Shown here: positions 46,735 to 57,234 of the stretch, piece by piece
Layout of the letters: each line of letters opens with the position of its first letter
How positions within the stretch are numbered: position 1 is the stretch's first letter
Origin: Cokeromyces recurvatus
Taxonomy: Eukaryota; Mucoromycota; Mucoromycetes; Mucorales; Mucoraceae
Assembly (NCBI RefSeq): GCF_025118155.1
Contig: NW_026251402.1
Span: 434,001-498,000 of the forward strand
Length of the DNA: 64,000 nucleotides
Direction: 5' to 3'
Made by a program: the position numbers and the translations under genes
The notes under the pieces: generated by a model
The model's database searches: none
What the model was told of the DNA's origin: nothing
Seen by the model: only the letters and a program-made list of their open reading frames with translations

Positions 46735-47305
46735 TGAACTACATCTAGTTTACGAAAAATTAAGTCAGTAGCTCCTTTTTCACAAATTGCTCCGATAATA
46801 GTAATAGAAATGCCTCTGTTGGATGGAAGCACAGCTTTAGTAGATAATTCCATGCTCATACCTCCCAAAATTACGTCTTATGTGTATGCTGAATCCCGTC
46901 TTATCAGTGAAAAAACAATTATCAAACCAATTCATTTCTTTATTACTCATCTACTCCAACACATATTTTCCTTCTTCATTGTTTTACTTATGAAGAGCAG
47001 AAAGAGCGATTGACTTACTGTCTAAAAAAGCTGAAAATAGTTTATCTCTTGCCTGCCACATGACAGCAGCAGTAGACTTATCATAATACTGACAGAAAAA
47101 AGTCATTCTGTTATGGCTCAAGTTTTCTATCGTTTCCTCCAGAGCATACCGTCTTTTTGTTACCTGATAAACACTTCTCATTGTTTTCTTTATGTGTTTT
47201 CACATAATGTTGAGCATTTAAAAAATTATATCCACCGTTAGTTCCGCTTTTCTCGGGAATATTTCTTCCTTGGTGACAAAATCGATCAGTTTTTGTACCT
47301 ACATA
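46735..47305 (-). mobile_element. Decayed Tc1/mariner-like transposase
   Basis: Minus-strand fragments in the right order for a Tc1/mariner transposase. First a helix-turn-helix (VQKLIDFVTKEEIFPRKAEL near 47300, with an NAQHYVKTHKEN-like second helix after a frameshift). Then a spacer with ARDKLFSAFLDSKSIALSAL (near 47040). Then the start of the DDE domain FFTDKTGFSIHIRRNFGR (near 46910), where the Asp is the first catalytic residue, and after another frameshift STKAVLPSNRGISITIIGAI near 46840. Stops and frameshifts make it inactive. The remaining DDE part is missing; a T61 tract (46654-46714 on plus) follows. Terminal inverted repeats were not identified with certainty. Confidence 0.7.
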
Positions 47306-48686
47306 GAGGTGTAAGAGTGATACAAGCCTCTGGAATTCTTAGTAGTCACAGCCTTGGTGATAATGATGGGGAGTTTTTTTTTTTTTTTTTTTACCTTTTA
47401 CTTGTCGACTCACTGTTGTTGATTCTCGTTGAATAACAACAATAGTTTCCTTTGAACCTTTACGGAAAGCTTTAAAGCTATCAAGTTCCATTAGCCTCTT
47501 TATGTTTGGCTCATCTTTTTTTTTATCGACTTCATTTTATCTATATCTGATTGTCATTCATGTATTCAGAAGGTATATCTTAAACAGACATTTTTATGTT
47601 TAAAGCTCAAGAAAAAGTTGAGTACATAAAATTTACACGTCTGATTCACAAATAAAAAACAATGGGGTGCAAAAAAAAAAAAAAAGTGATGCACAATCGT
47701 TTAGAAAACACTAATAGGTGTAACTCTACATTTGGAAATATTACCTTGTATATCAATTCAGGAACCAAAGTTCATACATTTTTTAAAAAAAAAACGAATT
47801 TAAGCAATTAAAATAACATTTATATACAATCTATATTGTATTTACTTTAACATGGTAGTATTTTATTATATTATATAGCTCAATTCTTTCATTTTATATT
47901 TTATTATGTATAAAACGTGAATAATTCTACTATTATGCATTTTATATATCAATAAATACAAATAGTCATCTAATATAATCTATATCATTCAATCACAATA
48001 TATACAAATTACTTCTCTATTATAAAAATTATTTGTTACATTAAGAGAGTTCAATATGAGGCTTTTTTGTATACTTTCGGATTAATAGGAATAAAAAAAA
48101 AATAAAAATTAACTAAATATATCATCTTCTATCGTGAAACAAAAAAATTGTTTGTAGTTAAAAAAACAAAATAATAAAAAAAAAAAGTAATAGTATTTAA
48201 GACATAGTCAGAACAATAAAAACAGGGCAGCAAATTTAATGGTTAACTGGTTGCTAGAGGCCATTATTTGACTATTACTAAATTCGGAGTAGGAAGCAGA
48301 CAAATTAATTTAACGCAAATTTTTCTTTTTGTCTTATATTCTACGATCTGTCGTTCTTCTATCGATCATAATACCCATGAAGATATGCATAACTTACTTG
48401 GTATATTTGAAACCACTACAATTATACATGAAGTGAACAAGAAATAAAACACATTTTGGATTTTATTACTTTGGTTGAAACTAATCTTTGGCTGTCACTG
48501 TAACATTTAAGGATTTTTTTTTTAATAAATTTGTGTCCCCTTTGTCTATTACTAAAACAATTAAGTTAAAAAATTCTTATTCACTTTTTTCCCATTTCTT
48601 CCTTCTTTTATTTTTTCTTTTAGATCATAAGCTTATATTCTACATTCCATACATATAAATATATTTTATAAATATATTTATATACA
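47306..48686. other. Repeat-eroded sequence and ERG5 promoter
   Basis: Further minus-strand fragments at 47310-47500 (for example MELDSFKAFRKGSKETIVVI) may be the upstream part of the decayed element. Beyond about 47650 the sequence is AT-rich without coding features and includes the promoter of the P450 gene (T/C-rich just before 48687). A GGGGTGCAAAA(n)GTGATGCAC motif near 47664 could be an element end; this is unproven. Confidence 0.4.
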
Positions 48687-50590
48687 ATGTCTTCAACAAG
48701 GTAAATATTCTTTTTTTCTTATGTTTACCAATCTCCTCTAGAATGAAACTAACTTGTATATAGCCTCTTTGATCCTCGTTCTATTGAATCAGCAAAGAAT
48801 GTGATAAGCACATTTGTTAAATCTGCTTTCTCTCAAAAGCATGCTTCAACTACTGCCATTGTATGTTCTGCTGTTGTTGGCTTATTTGCTTATGAGCAAT
48901 ATGTTTATTTAAAGAAGAAAAAATCTCTTCCCGGTCCTACCCTTAAAATTCCGATTATTGGTGCTTTTATGGATTCTCTTTATCCTACTTTTGAAGGATA
49001 TATGAGTAAATGGAAAAGTGGTGAACTATCATGTGTTAGTGTGTTTGACAGGTAAATATCGTTATCATTTATTAAAGAATAATGATATCTATTATCCCAA
49101 AATATACATGATGTGTATATTTATATAAATGCGGGGGGGATATTGGATTTTTTTTTTTTTTTTTTATATAATTAATCTCAGATAATAATACAATACACAA
49201 TTTAGATTTGTGGTTATCGCTTCAACTTGTGAATTAAGCCGTAAAATTCTTAATGCCCCTGTTTATGCTCAGCCTGCTGTAGTAGATTCTATGAAGTATA
49301 TCCTTTGCGCTGATAATTGGGTATTCTTAAGTGGAAAAGCTCATGTAGATTATCGTAAAGGATTAAACGTTTTATTCACGCGTAAAGCTTTAGGGTAAAA
49401 AAAAAAATTTTTTTTTATTTAATATGTTTCATCGTTCTTAAACAAACCCTTTATATATATGTAGTATCTATATACCTATTCAAGAAAAAGTATATCAAAA
49501 ACATTTTATGGAATGGCTTTCATTAAATGGTGTTTCTGAACAATATCAATTGCGATTCCGTGAACTTAATATGGAAGCTTCACTTCGAGTCTTTTTAGGT
49601 GATTATATGTCTGATGACATAGCAGTAAAAATTTCACAAGAATATTTCAATATTACGGCTGCATTAGAACTTGTCAATTTCCCTATTCCTTTACCGGGCA
49701 CTAAAGTTTACAAGGCTATTCAATCACGTAAATTTATTGTCAAACAATTTATTGAAAGCATTAAAGATAGTCGTTTAAGAATGGCTAATAAAGGTGAAGT
49801 TAAATCAATGATGGATGCATGGATTAATTCAATGAATGAATATGAAATTGAGTGTGAAAGAGAAGGAAAGCCTGCTCCTAGAAAATTTAATGATCGAGAA
49901 ATTGCTTTAACTATCTTGACTTTCCTCTTTGCTTCTCAAGATGCTACTTCTTCTGCTTTAACTTGGGCCTTCCAATTATTAGCTGATCATCCTGATGTCC
50001 TTGAAAAAGTCTATAATGAGCAAATAAAAGTTCGTAAGGGTAATATGAATCAAGAATTATCTTTAGAATTGATGGAAGAGAGTGTTTATTTACGTCAAGT
50101 TGTCAAAGAGATCCTTCGTCTTCGTCCACCTGTATTAATGGTTCCTTATCAAACTATTCGCGAATGGCCACTTACTTCTAATTATACTGTTCCTAAAGGA
50201 GCAATGGTCATTCCTACTACTTATCCTGCTCTTCATGATGCTAATGCATATCCTAACCCTGATGCTTTTAATCCTGATCGATGGGGTCCCGAAGGTACTG
50301 CTGAAAAGCACCCAAAGAATTTTATGGTCTTTGGTAATGGACCTCATCACTGTCTTGGTAAAGAATATGCTATCATGCATTTGATGGCGGTTATTGCTGA
50401 AGCTTCACTTCAATTAGAATGGACTCATACACGTACAGAAAAGAGTGATGAAATTTCTATTTTTGCTACTATTTATCCTCAAGATGGTTGTATTATGAGT
50501 TTCAGACCTAAGAAAATGACCACTAACACCACCCCAACAATCACAACAACAGCAACTACAACTACTACTACTACTACTATTACCGTTTAA
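48687..50590 (+). CDS. ERG5: Cytochrome P450 CYP61, sterol C-22 desaturase
   Basis: Plus-strand gene of four exons. A 14-nt first exon (ATGTCTTCAACAAG) joins to [13 protein letters not shown]. Then come a membrane anchor ([20 protein letters not shown]) and the proline hinge [12 protein letters not shown]. The I-helix is [20 protein letters not shown], where A-S-Q-D-A-T replaces the usual AGxDT and is typical of CYP61. Next EILRLRPP (ExxR), FNPDRW (PERF-type) and [17 protein letters not shown] with the haem cysteine. Known role: delta-22 desaturation late in ergosterol synthesis, in the ER. About 560 residues. After the normal end (IMSFRPKK) a Thr-rich tail is added, ending in a (ACT)n-encoded poly-Thr run. 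Codon bias is moderate. Confidence 0.93.
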
Positions 50591-51266
50591 TTATTTCTTT
50601 TTTATTATTTTTTTCAAACTCTGCATATATGCATATTCTATATTAACTATTCTAATAAAGTTTTCAAATGAAATGATGCTTTTTTATATATATATTAAAT
50701 TGACATATATTTATATCTATAATGTTATATTAAATGATCATTGTGATACATGCACCTATATCTACCTTTTAACGAGCATATTGACTTTCAACTCTTTGCT
50801 GTTTTAACTCAATTTGCGATTCTACTTGATTGATCCATTTCTTAAAAATAGAAAAAAAAAAAGGAAAAAAAAAAGTGATATTTCACATATACGAACTATA
50901 ATAAGAATTGTAATTCGGGATATTTAATGCAACAAAAATGGTAATTGCTTATACAAATATCGTTTTGTTTTTGTTTAACTTATATCATGTAAACACGCTT
51001 TATGTGCATTAACAAATCGAATTATAAAGAAATATAATTCATATATGTTTTATAAATATCTTATTTTATTTTCACGCTTAAATGATAAAAGGATCAATAG
51101 TAATTATTTCATAGTAATTTGACGCATAATTTTATCCACTTTATCCAATTAATCAATAATACTTATTACTTCTTCCTTTGTTCATAAAAAAAAATAAAAA
51201 TCAATCAGAAGTAGTAAAATAATTTTGCTTGCTTTTTGAAGTCTATTTTATTTTATTAAATCCATA
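50591..51266. other. Intergenic region with an isolated 3'-exon-like minus-strand segment
   Basis: Mostly AT-rich. On the minus strand at about 50775-50846 an acceptor-like TTTTTAAG is followed by an open frame reading KWINQVESQIELKQQRVESQ, then YAR and a stop, with no recognisable upstream exon. The rest shows nothing. Confidence 0.4.
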
Positions 51267-51441
51267 ATGAACCATTTCTTATTTGAAGATAGTAAAGGGA
51301 ACCTTCACAACGAAGAAAGTAATCAAGTTTTTGTTCTTTTTAAAATGGAAGTTAATGAAGTTGAATATCAGCGAAAGCCAATCAAATACTTATTGACAGT
51401 GATGTCACTAAAAAAGACGAAACAAACCTATATTAAAAATC

Positions 51442-51483
<42 letters not shown>

Positions 51484-51787
51484 CATTTACTTTATGAGAA
51501 AAATATGAGTGCTTGTACCGCTTCTTGACAACATAAAGTCCCCCTCAGAGCATAGCACAAAGTTGGAAGAAGAAAGCTAAGCTGGCAGGAGATAAAGAGT
51601 TGAATTCCACACAGTTGAAAGAAATAGTCTTGAAAAAAATTGAAGAACGATTTAACTGGGTGAAAAGTCTGCTAGAAACTGATATGAATTACATGAGTAA
51701 TTATATCTTCAGAGATGAAGCCGCATTTCATATTAACATGAAACGATCTGTTGCTCTCCAAAACAGCAACTATCTTCCATCGCTCAG
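51267..51787 (+). mobile_element. Tc1/mariner-like transposase remnant, second lineage
   Basis: Plus-strand open pieces with Tc1/mariner features: LFEDSKGNLHNEESNQVFVL (51276-51335), then after a T39 tract (51445-51483) a frame with KAKLAGDKELNSTQLKEIVL and IEERFNWVKSLLETDMNYMS, followed by YIFRDEAAFHINMKRSVAL. The WVK(x)nTDMxYxSNxxFxDEAxFxINxxRS pattern is the segment around the first catalytic Asp of a Mucorales-type Tc1 transposase (here RDEAAFHIN). The rest of the DDE domain is missing; the frame ends at a good donor (51788) that splices in frame to the following gene (see findings). It differs in sequence from the fragment at 46.7-47.3 kb. Confidence 0.6.
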
Positions 51788-51838
51788 GTACTAAGATATA
51801 AAAATCCTTTTATTCTGAAAATTAATAAATTAATATAG

Positions 51839-53136
51839 CTCTGAAAAGCACGGGGTAATCCGATATGGGTATAATGTAAACTGCCGTGCATCTCTTCCCA
51901 AACACCTTTATACCCAATTGCAAAACGAAATGACAGCAATCAAACAATACAATCTTTGTAGAAGTTACAAGGAAGGGATCAAGAACATTGTCCAAAAGGT
52001 TATTATATATGAAAAGATGTTACAAATAATGATCTAAAACTCTCATTTTTCAATTAATAGATTGATCGTAACGAAATGATGGATTCTATACAAGTCTTAC
52101 GTTCTGTGGAGGGCAATCTAGCTGAGAAAAAGTTGCTCATCGACTTTTTTTCATTATTGTAAGATACATAAATATGATTTTAGGTTTTTACTGATAGTAT
52201 CATCACTTTATATCATAGTGCTGAACAAATTTATGATGATGTCGGTGAAACTCTGTCCGAGTCAGAATCATGCCTGAAGAACAATTTAATAAGCCCCTGT
52301 TTGCAAGCGTGTATAAGAATGCTTCGCAGCAATAAATATGATATTACATATGTACCAGGGGAGGTTGAATTGGCTTCAATGACAGAACAATTAAGTAAGC
52401 AAGGCCTGTTAGATACCCGATATATCTATAAAGCAGATGGTAAAATCAGGATATATGTCAACAAGCAAGAAGTTTTGATTCTTGAAATATCCAGTGCCCT
52501 AGCACAAGCAACTCAAGAAAAGATAAACTTTGATCATTCCAAAGCAATGTTTGGAATGCTCTCAATCTTGAAAACGCTTGCCAACAATTATGACCATGGA
52601 ACTTTCGCGTCTTTTAAGAATATTAAAATTCATTTTGTTCATGTTTATGGTAATAATAATGATTCTATTTGTTTTACACATGAATTAATCTCATCTTACA
52701 TGACTTTGGTTTAATAGGGCATGCAGTTAGACACTGGACAATGATGACACCAGAGCCAGGAGTGTATATAATGACCAAAGAACAAAGGGCAGATATCCCT
52801 TTGTGCATTAACAATATGCATGATGAACTGATATCATTTATCCGTTTGCATTTAAACCTAACTGTGAGATAATAGTTAACTTATTTTAATCGCAATAGTC
52901 ACTGACCGAGTTTTTTTTTTTTTTTTTTTTTTTAGATGCAATTACAAGATACTCTTGATAGTATTGAAGTTTTAAAAATGAGTCATAGAAAGAAATATGA
53001 CGATATAATGATTGACAACCAAGTATTACTGAATGAAGACTTACTTTCTACGGTTGCCAATCCAATGACCATTATGTTAAATGAGGCAAAACATGCTAAA
53101 TTAGTGGTGGAAAGCCCTAAAAGTCCTCAAAATTAA
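51839..53136 (+). CDS. Lineage-specific protein of unknown function, possibly PD-(D/E)XK-like
   Basis: Five exons with clean GT-AG borders and no stops: 51839-51998, 52061-52158, 52219-52649, 52718-52863, 52936-53136. The 5' limit is uncertain because exon 51839 opens in the middle of a codon and needs an upstream exon, most simply the transposase remnant ending at 51787. Recognisable stretches: CRASLPKHLYTQLQNEMTAI, LSESESCLKNNL, GLLDTRYIYKADGKIRIYVN, QEVLILEISSALAQATQEKI, FDHSKAMFGMLSILKTLANN, RHWTMMTPEPGVYIMTKEQR. The D...VLILEISSA...H.KAMFGMLSIL pattern recalls an expanded Mucoromycota family whose core resembles PD-(D/E)XK nucleases or Crinkler-type domains; this is inference from pattern memory. 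The C-terminus is a coiled, charged helix. Unlike the copy at 45.5-46.4 kb this gene looks intact. Confidence 0.6.
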
Positions 53137-56100
53137 AAGATTCAATACTTTTAAATGATATGTCTTTTTTTTTTTAATGTTATGTATTTTATTTTATGTT
53201 AATGATAAACCCAATTAAAGTTTGAAACAAGCTTTGGGATATATTTACAAACGTTAAATTAACTTTAAACGTTATCAAAAGAGAGTATTAATGTACATCA
53301 TTTTGTAGATGTACAAAGGCATTTTATTTGCAAAACAATTGAGTTTTCTATAAAAACTCCTATAAACAGATATGTATATAAAAAAAAAAAGTTAGAATAA
53401 GCCGTCTCTTTTTTTTGTCTGAGAGAAAAAAAAGACAACTTCCCACTTGTAGCTGGGTTGTTAAGGCCAGCCACTAATTTCTCCGGCACTAAAGCAGTCG
53501 CAGTTGGGTGTGAGGCCAACCACTGATCTTTCTAGCGAGCAGCAGGGTACATATATACTTTTACCAGTGTATTTTTCAAACACAAAAAAAATATATATGT
53601 ATATATGTAAAAAGTAAGGACTTATCTTCTAATTGCTTGCCAATAAGATACTTGTTTTGGTGTAGAAAACAGCACATTTCATACCTTTAAACAAATGTAG
53701 AAACAAAAGAAAAAAAATAAAAAAAGGAAAAATTTCAATTTTTAATAATAATAAAAAGGTTTTTAATATCTGCTGATTGGGATATCTATACCCAATTAAA
53801 TCCATCATCAGATGTATCACTGCATTCTTTCTCCTGAAGAGAATATTAAAGGTCAGATTTGTTCAGGGCGGCTCCAACTCCAATATTGGTTTTGTTCGTA
53901 TTCAATTCTCGTTTTTTGTATATATATATATAAATGGATAAGGCAGTATTATGGATGAGCAAAGAAATAAGGCAATAAACTTGGAAGAAGCAGTTGACCC
54001 TTACAACCTTGGCACTTTAATGACCCTGTCCCAGTATCGAGCTTTTCAAAGCCACTTTCCTACTGAAGCTACATAAGAGATTGACTTAAAGATGGAAGAA
54101 CTAGCTGAGGAGTTAGCAGAGGAAATGACTGTGATGGTATGTAATAAAATAAAAGGAAATAAAAGAAAAAGATAAAAGAAAACAAAAAGAAGTATAGTTT
54201 GAGACTTGTTTATTCAATGTAAAAAGAATGATATAAAGACTATTTTGTGTCTACACAATTGCTTGTATTTATACTAATGAATCCTGAATCAAAGAAATAA
54301 AAATAGCTGTCAAAGAACATGAGTCATGAAACAGTGTTAGTATTCAGATATACAAGTCTTGTTGATTCAAGAGACTGATCTATGGATTATCTATTGAACG
54401 TTATAATGATCTGATTAAGTTTTAAATAAAAAATTTATTGTTTGATCTGAGTATATGTTCCTGATATTTTTTTATATTTTATTTTATTGGATCAAAGACG
54501 ACCTGAATCCTTTGTCAGGGTTATAAAAAGAAATACTCGGAAATGATATGACGTCTTATAGTTGACACATTTAGATGATTGAATGTCAATAAGTTTTATA
54601 TTCTTTACAAGATATTATATCCCTCTACATGTAAAGTCCAGGTTGAGATCAGAGAATCTTTGAAGGCTAAGAAAATGAAGATTGATGGAGACAGAAAGAG
54701 AAATATGCCTACAGCGAAGAAAGTGTCTATAGGAACTGTTACTAGACATTATATGAGGTTTATGAGGTTTATTTCCAAGACACTAAATGAAATGGACAAG
54801 TTCCCTGATATCGTGGGGCGGTCTCTTCAATCTTAAAGAATGGGGTTTGTAGTTTCAATTAACGCTTCTGGAAGCCTCAAAGGGTGGAAATCATCTCCTC
54901 AATATACGGTCTTCAGATTCTCAATTGACAATATTGAGGTGACGTTTGTTTGCTTTCTGAATCAAAACATGTTGGGGTAAAGAGGTATTTATTATGATAT
55001 CAGAAATAGACCAATACTTTTACCCCCGCAACACCGCTCAAATATTTAAAACATGGTTATCATCGAAGGGTCAGATACGCCTACATCATTATTAGTAAAT
55101 GCAGAATGTTGACTATTTTTCAGCCTTGAGCTTTGGGAATTTGATAAAAAGAATCTTTATTTTTCCGTGTATAAAGGAATATCGATGAAACTATCAATTA
55201 TAATGACTAATCAACTATGTACCATTTCAGTTTAGAAAACTTTGATAATTCCTTCGTTTTGATGAAAAATTATGTTTAAAAAAGCAATAGTAATCGGAGG
55301 ATTTATGTTTCCTATAACTGCCAGAGTTATTGAAGCAACGACAACGCCATCACCACGACACTATTCAAATTCTGTCTATAGTTTGTAGCATACAAATCGA
55401 TAGGCCTAAAAATATATATGCATATATGAGAGATTATTATTATTAATCATTTGAACATATCAGCTAATATTTATGATATTATTCTATCGCTTCATATTCC
55501 TAAAAATTAGGTTAGAAAGACTCTCTTCAATTACACGATAGAGTTGAGTCTAAGATGTCAACCATTTATCCCTAAATGTTTCTTCAACAAAGAAGTGTAC
55601 CAAGCAGAGCATTGGCAGAGGGTTGAGCATATTATATCTATTCGCTGTTGAAGGAATAGCCAAGGTGATACCCATAACTCTTTGTTATGATTTTACAACG
55701 TGAAGTATAAATCCCATAAGATTCAATTGCATCTGCTCATTTTGCTAAACTTGATCAATTCGATGCCCTAGCGAAAGAATCCGTAAAAACTTGATATTTC
55801 TAAGTAATGTATTATACCAAATATAAAACTACACAGAACTACATTAGCATCGTCAAAAAGGAATAAATAGTTTTTTTTTATTTTAATCCAATGATATTGT
55901 GTATTTGGCTAAACTACACTATGGTACTCAGAATTGAAAAGAAGACGGGCTTAACAGACCTCTTGAAAAAATTAAAATACCATTGTTAAGTTAGTTATTA
56001 TAAGTTTAAATGAAGATTAGGATGTTTATCAAAATGAGAGACAATAAAATTGTTCAAATAACCCCAACATCATAAGCTTGAATCTTTTCTCAATATACAA

Positions 56101-56507
56101 TAGTGGACGTTTGTCTTATACAACCATCCATTAACCATATATGTGTGTATTTTAATTTTAATAGATTTTTCAGGTGGTATCAAGCCCATGTAATTGTCGT
56201 AATTAGTAGCATTCTCAAGGGGAAATTCAACTTCATCAACTTCCATTTTAAAAAGAACAAAAACTTAATCACTTTCGTCGTTGTGAAGGTCCCCTTTACT
56301 ATCTTCAAATAAGAATTAGTTCAATAAAATAAGATAAGCTTCAAAAAGCAAGCGAAATTATTTGCTACTTCCTTTTTTTCTATGACCGACTTTTTAGTCA
56401 GCACGTGAGCCATATTTTGTTTTATGAACGAATAATTTCCGGAGATAATGTATGCTACGCATTAAATCCTTTTTCTCCTTTTATCATTACTTGTTAAATT
56501 AGATATT
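53137..56507. other. Gene-poor repeat-eroded region
   Basis: About 3.4 kb without an intact gene that I recognise. Protein-like scraps occur on the plus strand: MDEQRNKAINLEEAVDPYNL (53952 onward, stopped near 54076), IRESLKAKKMKIDGDRKRN with KKVSIGTVTRHYMRF (54640-54836), and weaker ones to 55700. They look like decayed element or gene-family fragments. A degenerate direct repeat lies at about 53460-53550 (see findings). The last 100 nt should include the MIX17 promoter. Confidence 0.45.
53452..53560. repeat. Two-copy degenerate direct repeat, GC-richer than surroundings
   Basis: The segment GGCCAGCCACTAATTTCTCC (about 53464) recurs about 50 nt later as GGCCAACCACTGATCTTTCT (about 53512). 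Both are preceded by GGGTTG/GGGTGTGA-type sequence. GC content is clearly higher than in the flanks. Confidence 0.55.
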
Positions 56508-57149
56508 ATGGCTCGTTCAAGACAGGTAATAGGATATTAAGGAAAAAAGAATAAACAAATAATTCAATGTTTTATTTATTTAGACTCGTCGTGCTGGTGG
56601 ACCTACTCAACAAACTCGTCGTGCTCATACTATGCCTACTAGACAAGCACCACCTCCTCCTCCTCAACATCACCAGCAACATACCCCCATGCAACATCAG
56701 TCAGCTCCCTCACCTACTGTCGCTCAACCTAGACAACCAGGCTTATTTTCTCAAAGTAAATTTAATAATAATACAATTTTATAACTGCGCATATAATCTA
56801 ACATATCTCTCCCCTCCTCTCTCTCTCTCTCTCTCTCTCTTTTATATTTCTATATGCAGTGGCTTCAACTGCCGCTGGTGTCGCTGTAGGTTCAGCTGTT
56901 GGTCATACAATGGCTAATGGTGTTTCTTCTATGTTTGGTGGTAGTGATGCTCAGCAGACAGAGCCTCAACAACAACAACAGACATATCAACAACCTATGG
57001 TTTCTCAAACACAGACTGGAGGCGCTTCTTGTGAAGCTGATGCCAAAGCCTTTACACAATGTCTTGAAGCTACCAACAATGATATGTCTGCTTGTAAATG
57101 GTACTTGGATGCATTAAAACAATGCCAACAAATGGCGTCACAGTATTAA
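56508..57149 (+). CDS. MIX17: Twin CX9C mitochondrial protein MIX17/CHCHD2
   Basis: Three exons. The small first exon encodes MARSRQ; exon 2 has a TRRAGGPTQQTRRAHTMPTR presequence-like, Arg-rich start and a Pro/Gln/His linker. Exon 3 has a hydrophobic glycine-rich segment (ASTAAGVAVGSAVGHTMANG), a poly-Gln linker and a CHCH domain with two CX9C motifs: CEADAKAFTQC and CKWYLDALKQC. This is the layout of CHCHD2/CHCHD10 and yeast Mix17. Known location: mitochondrial intermembrane space through the Mia40 pathway, linked to cristae and respiratory complex maintenance. About 160 residues, as expected. A (CT)n run sits in the second intron (56817-56840). It converges with VMA5, 85 nt between stops. 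Confidence 0.93.
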
Positions 57150-57234
57150 AATCTTAATTATTTAATAAATCAATATTTATTTGTTTTCATGTATATGTAT
57201 ATGAAAATATATATTTTTATATTTTTTTTTCTTC

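Noticed and set aside
46810..47013. Plus-strand frame starting MPLLDGSTALVDN
   Set aside because: It is antisense to the decayed transposase, whose minus-strand DDE motifs explain the sequence.
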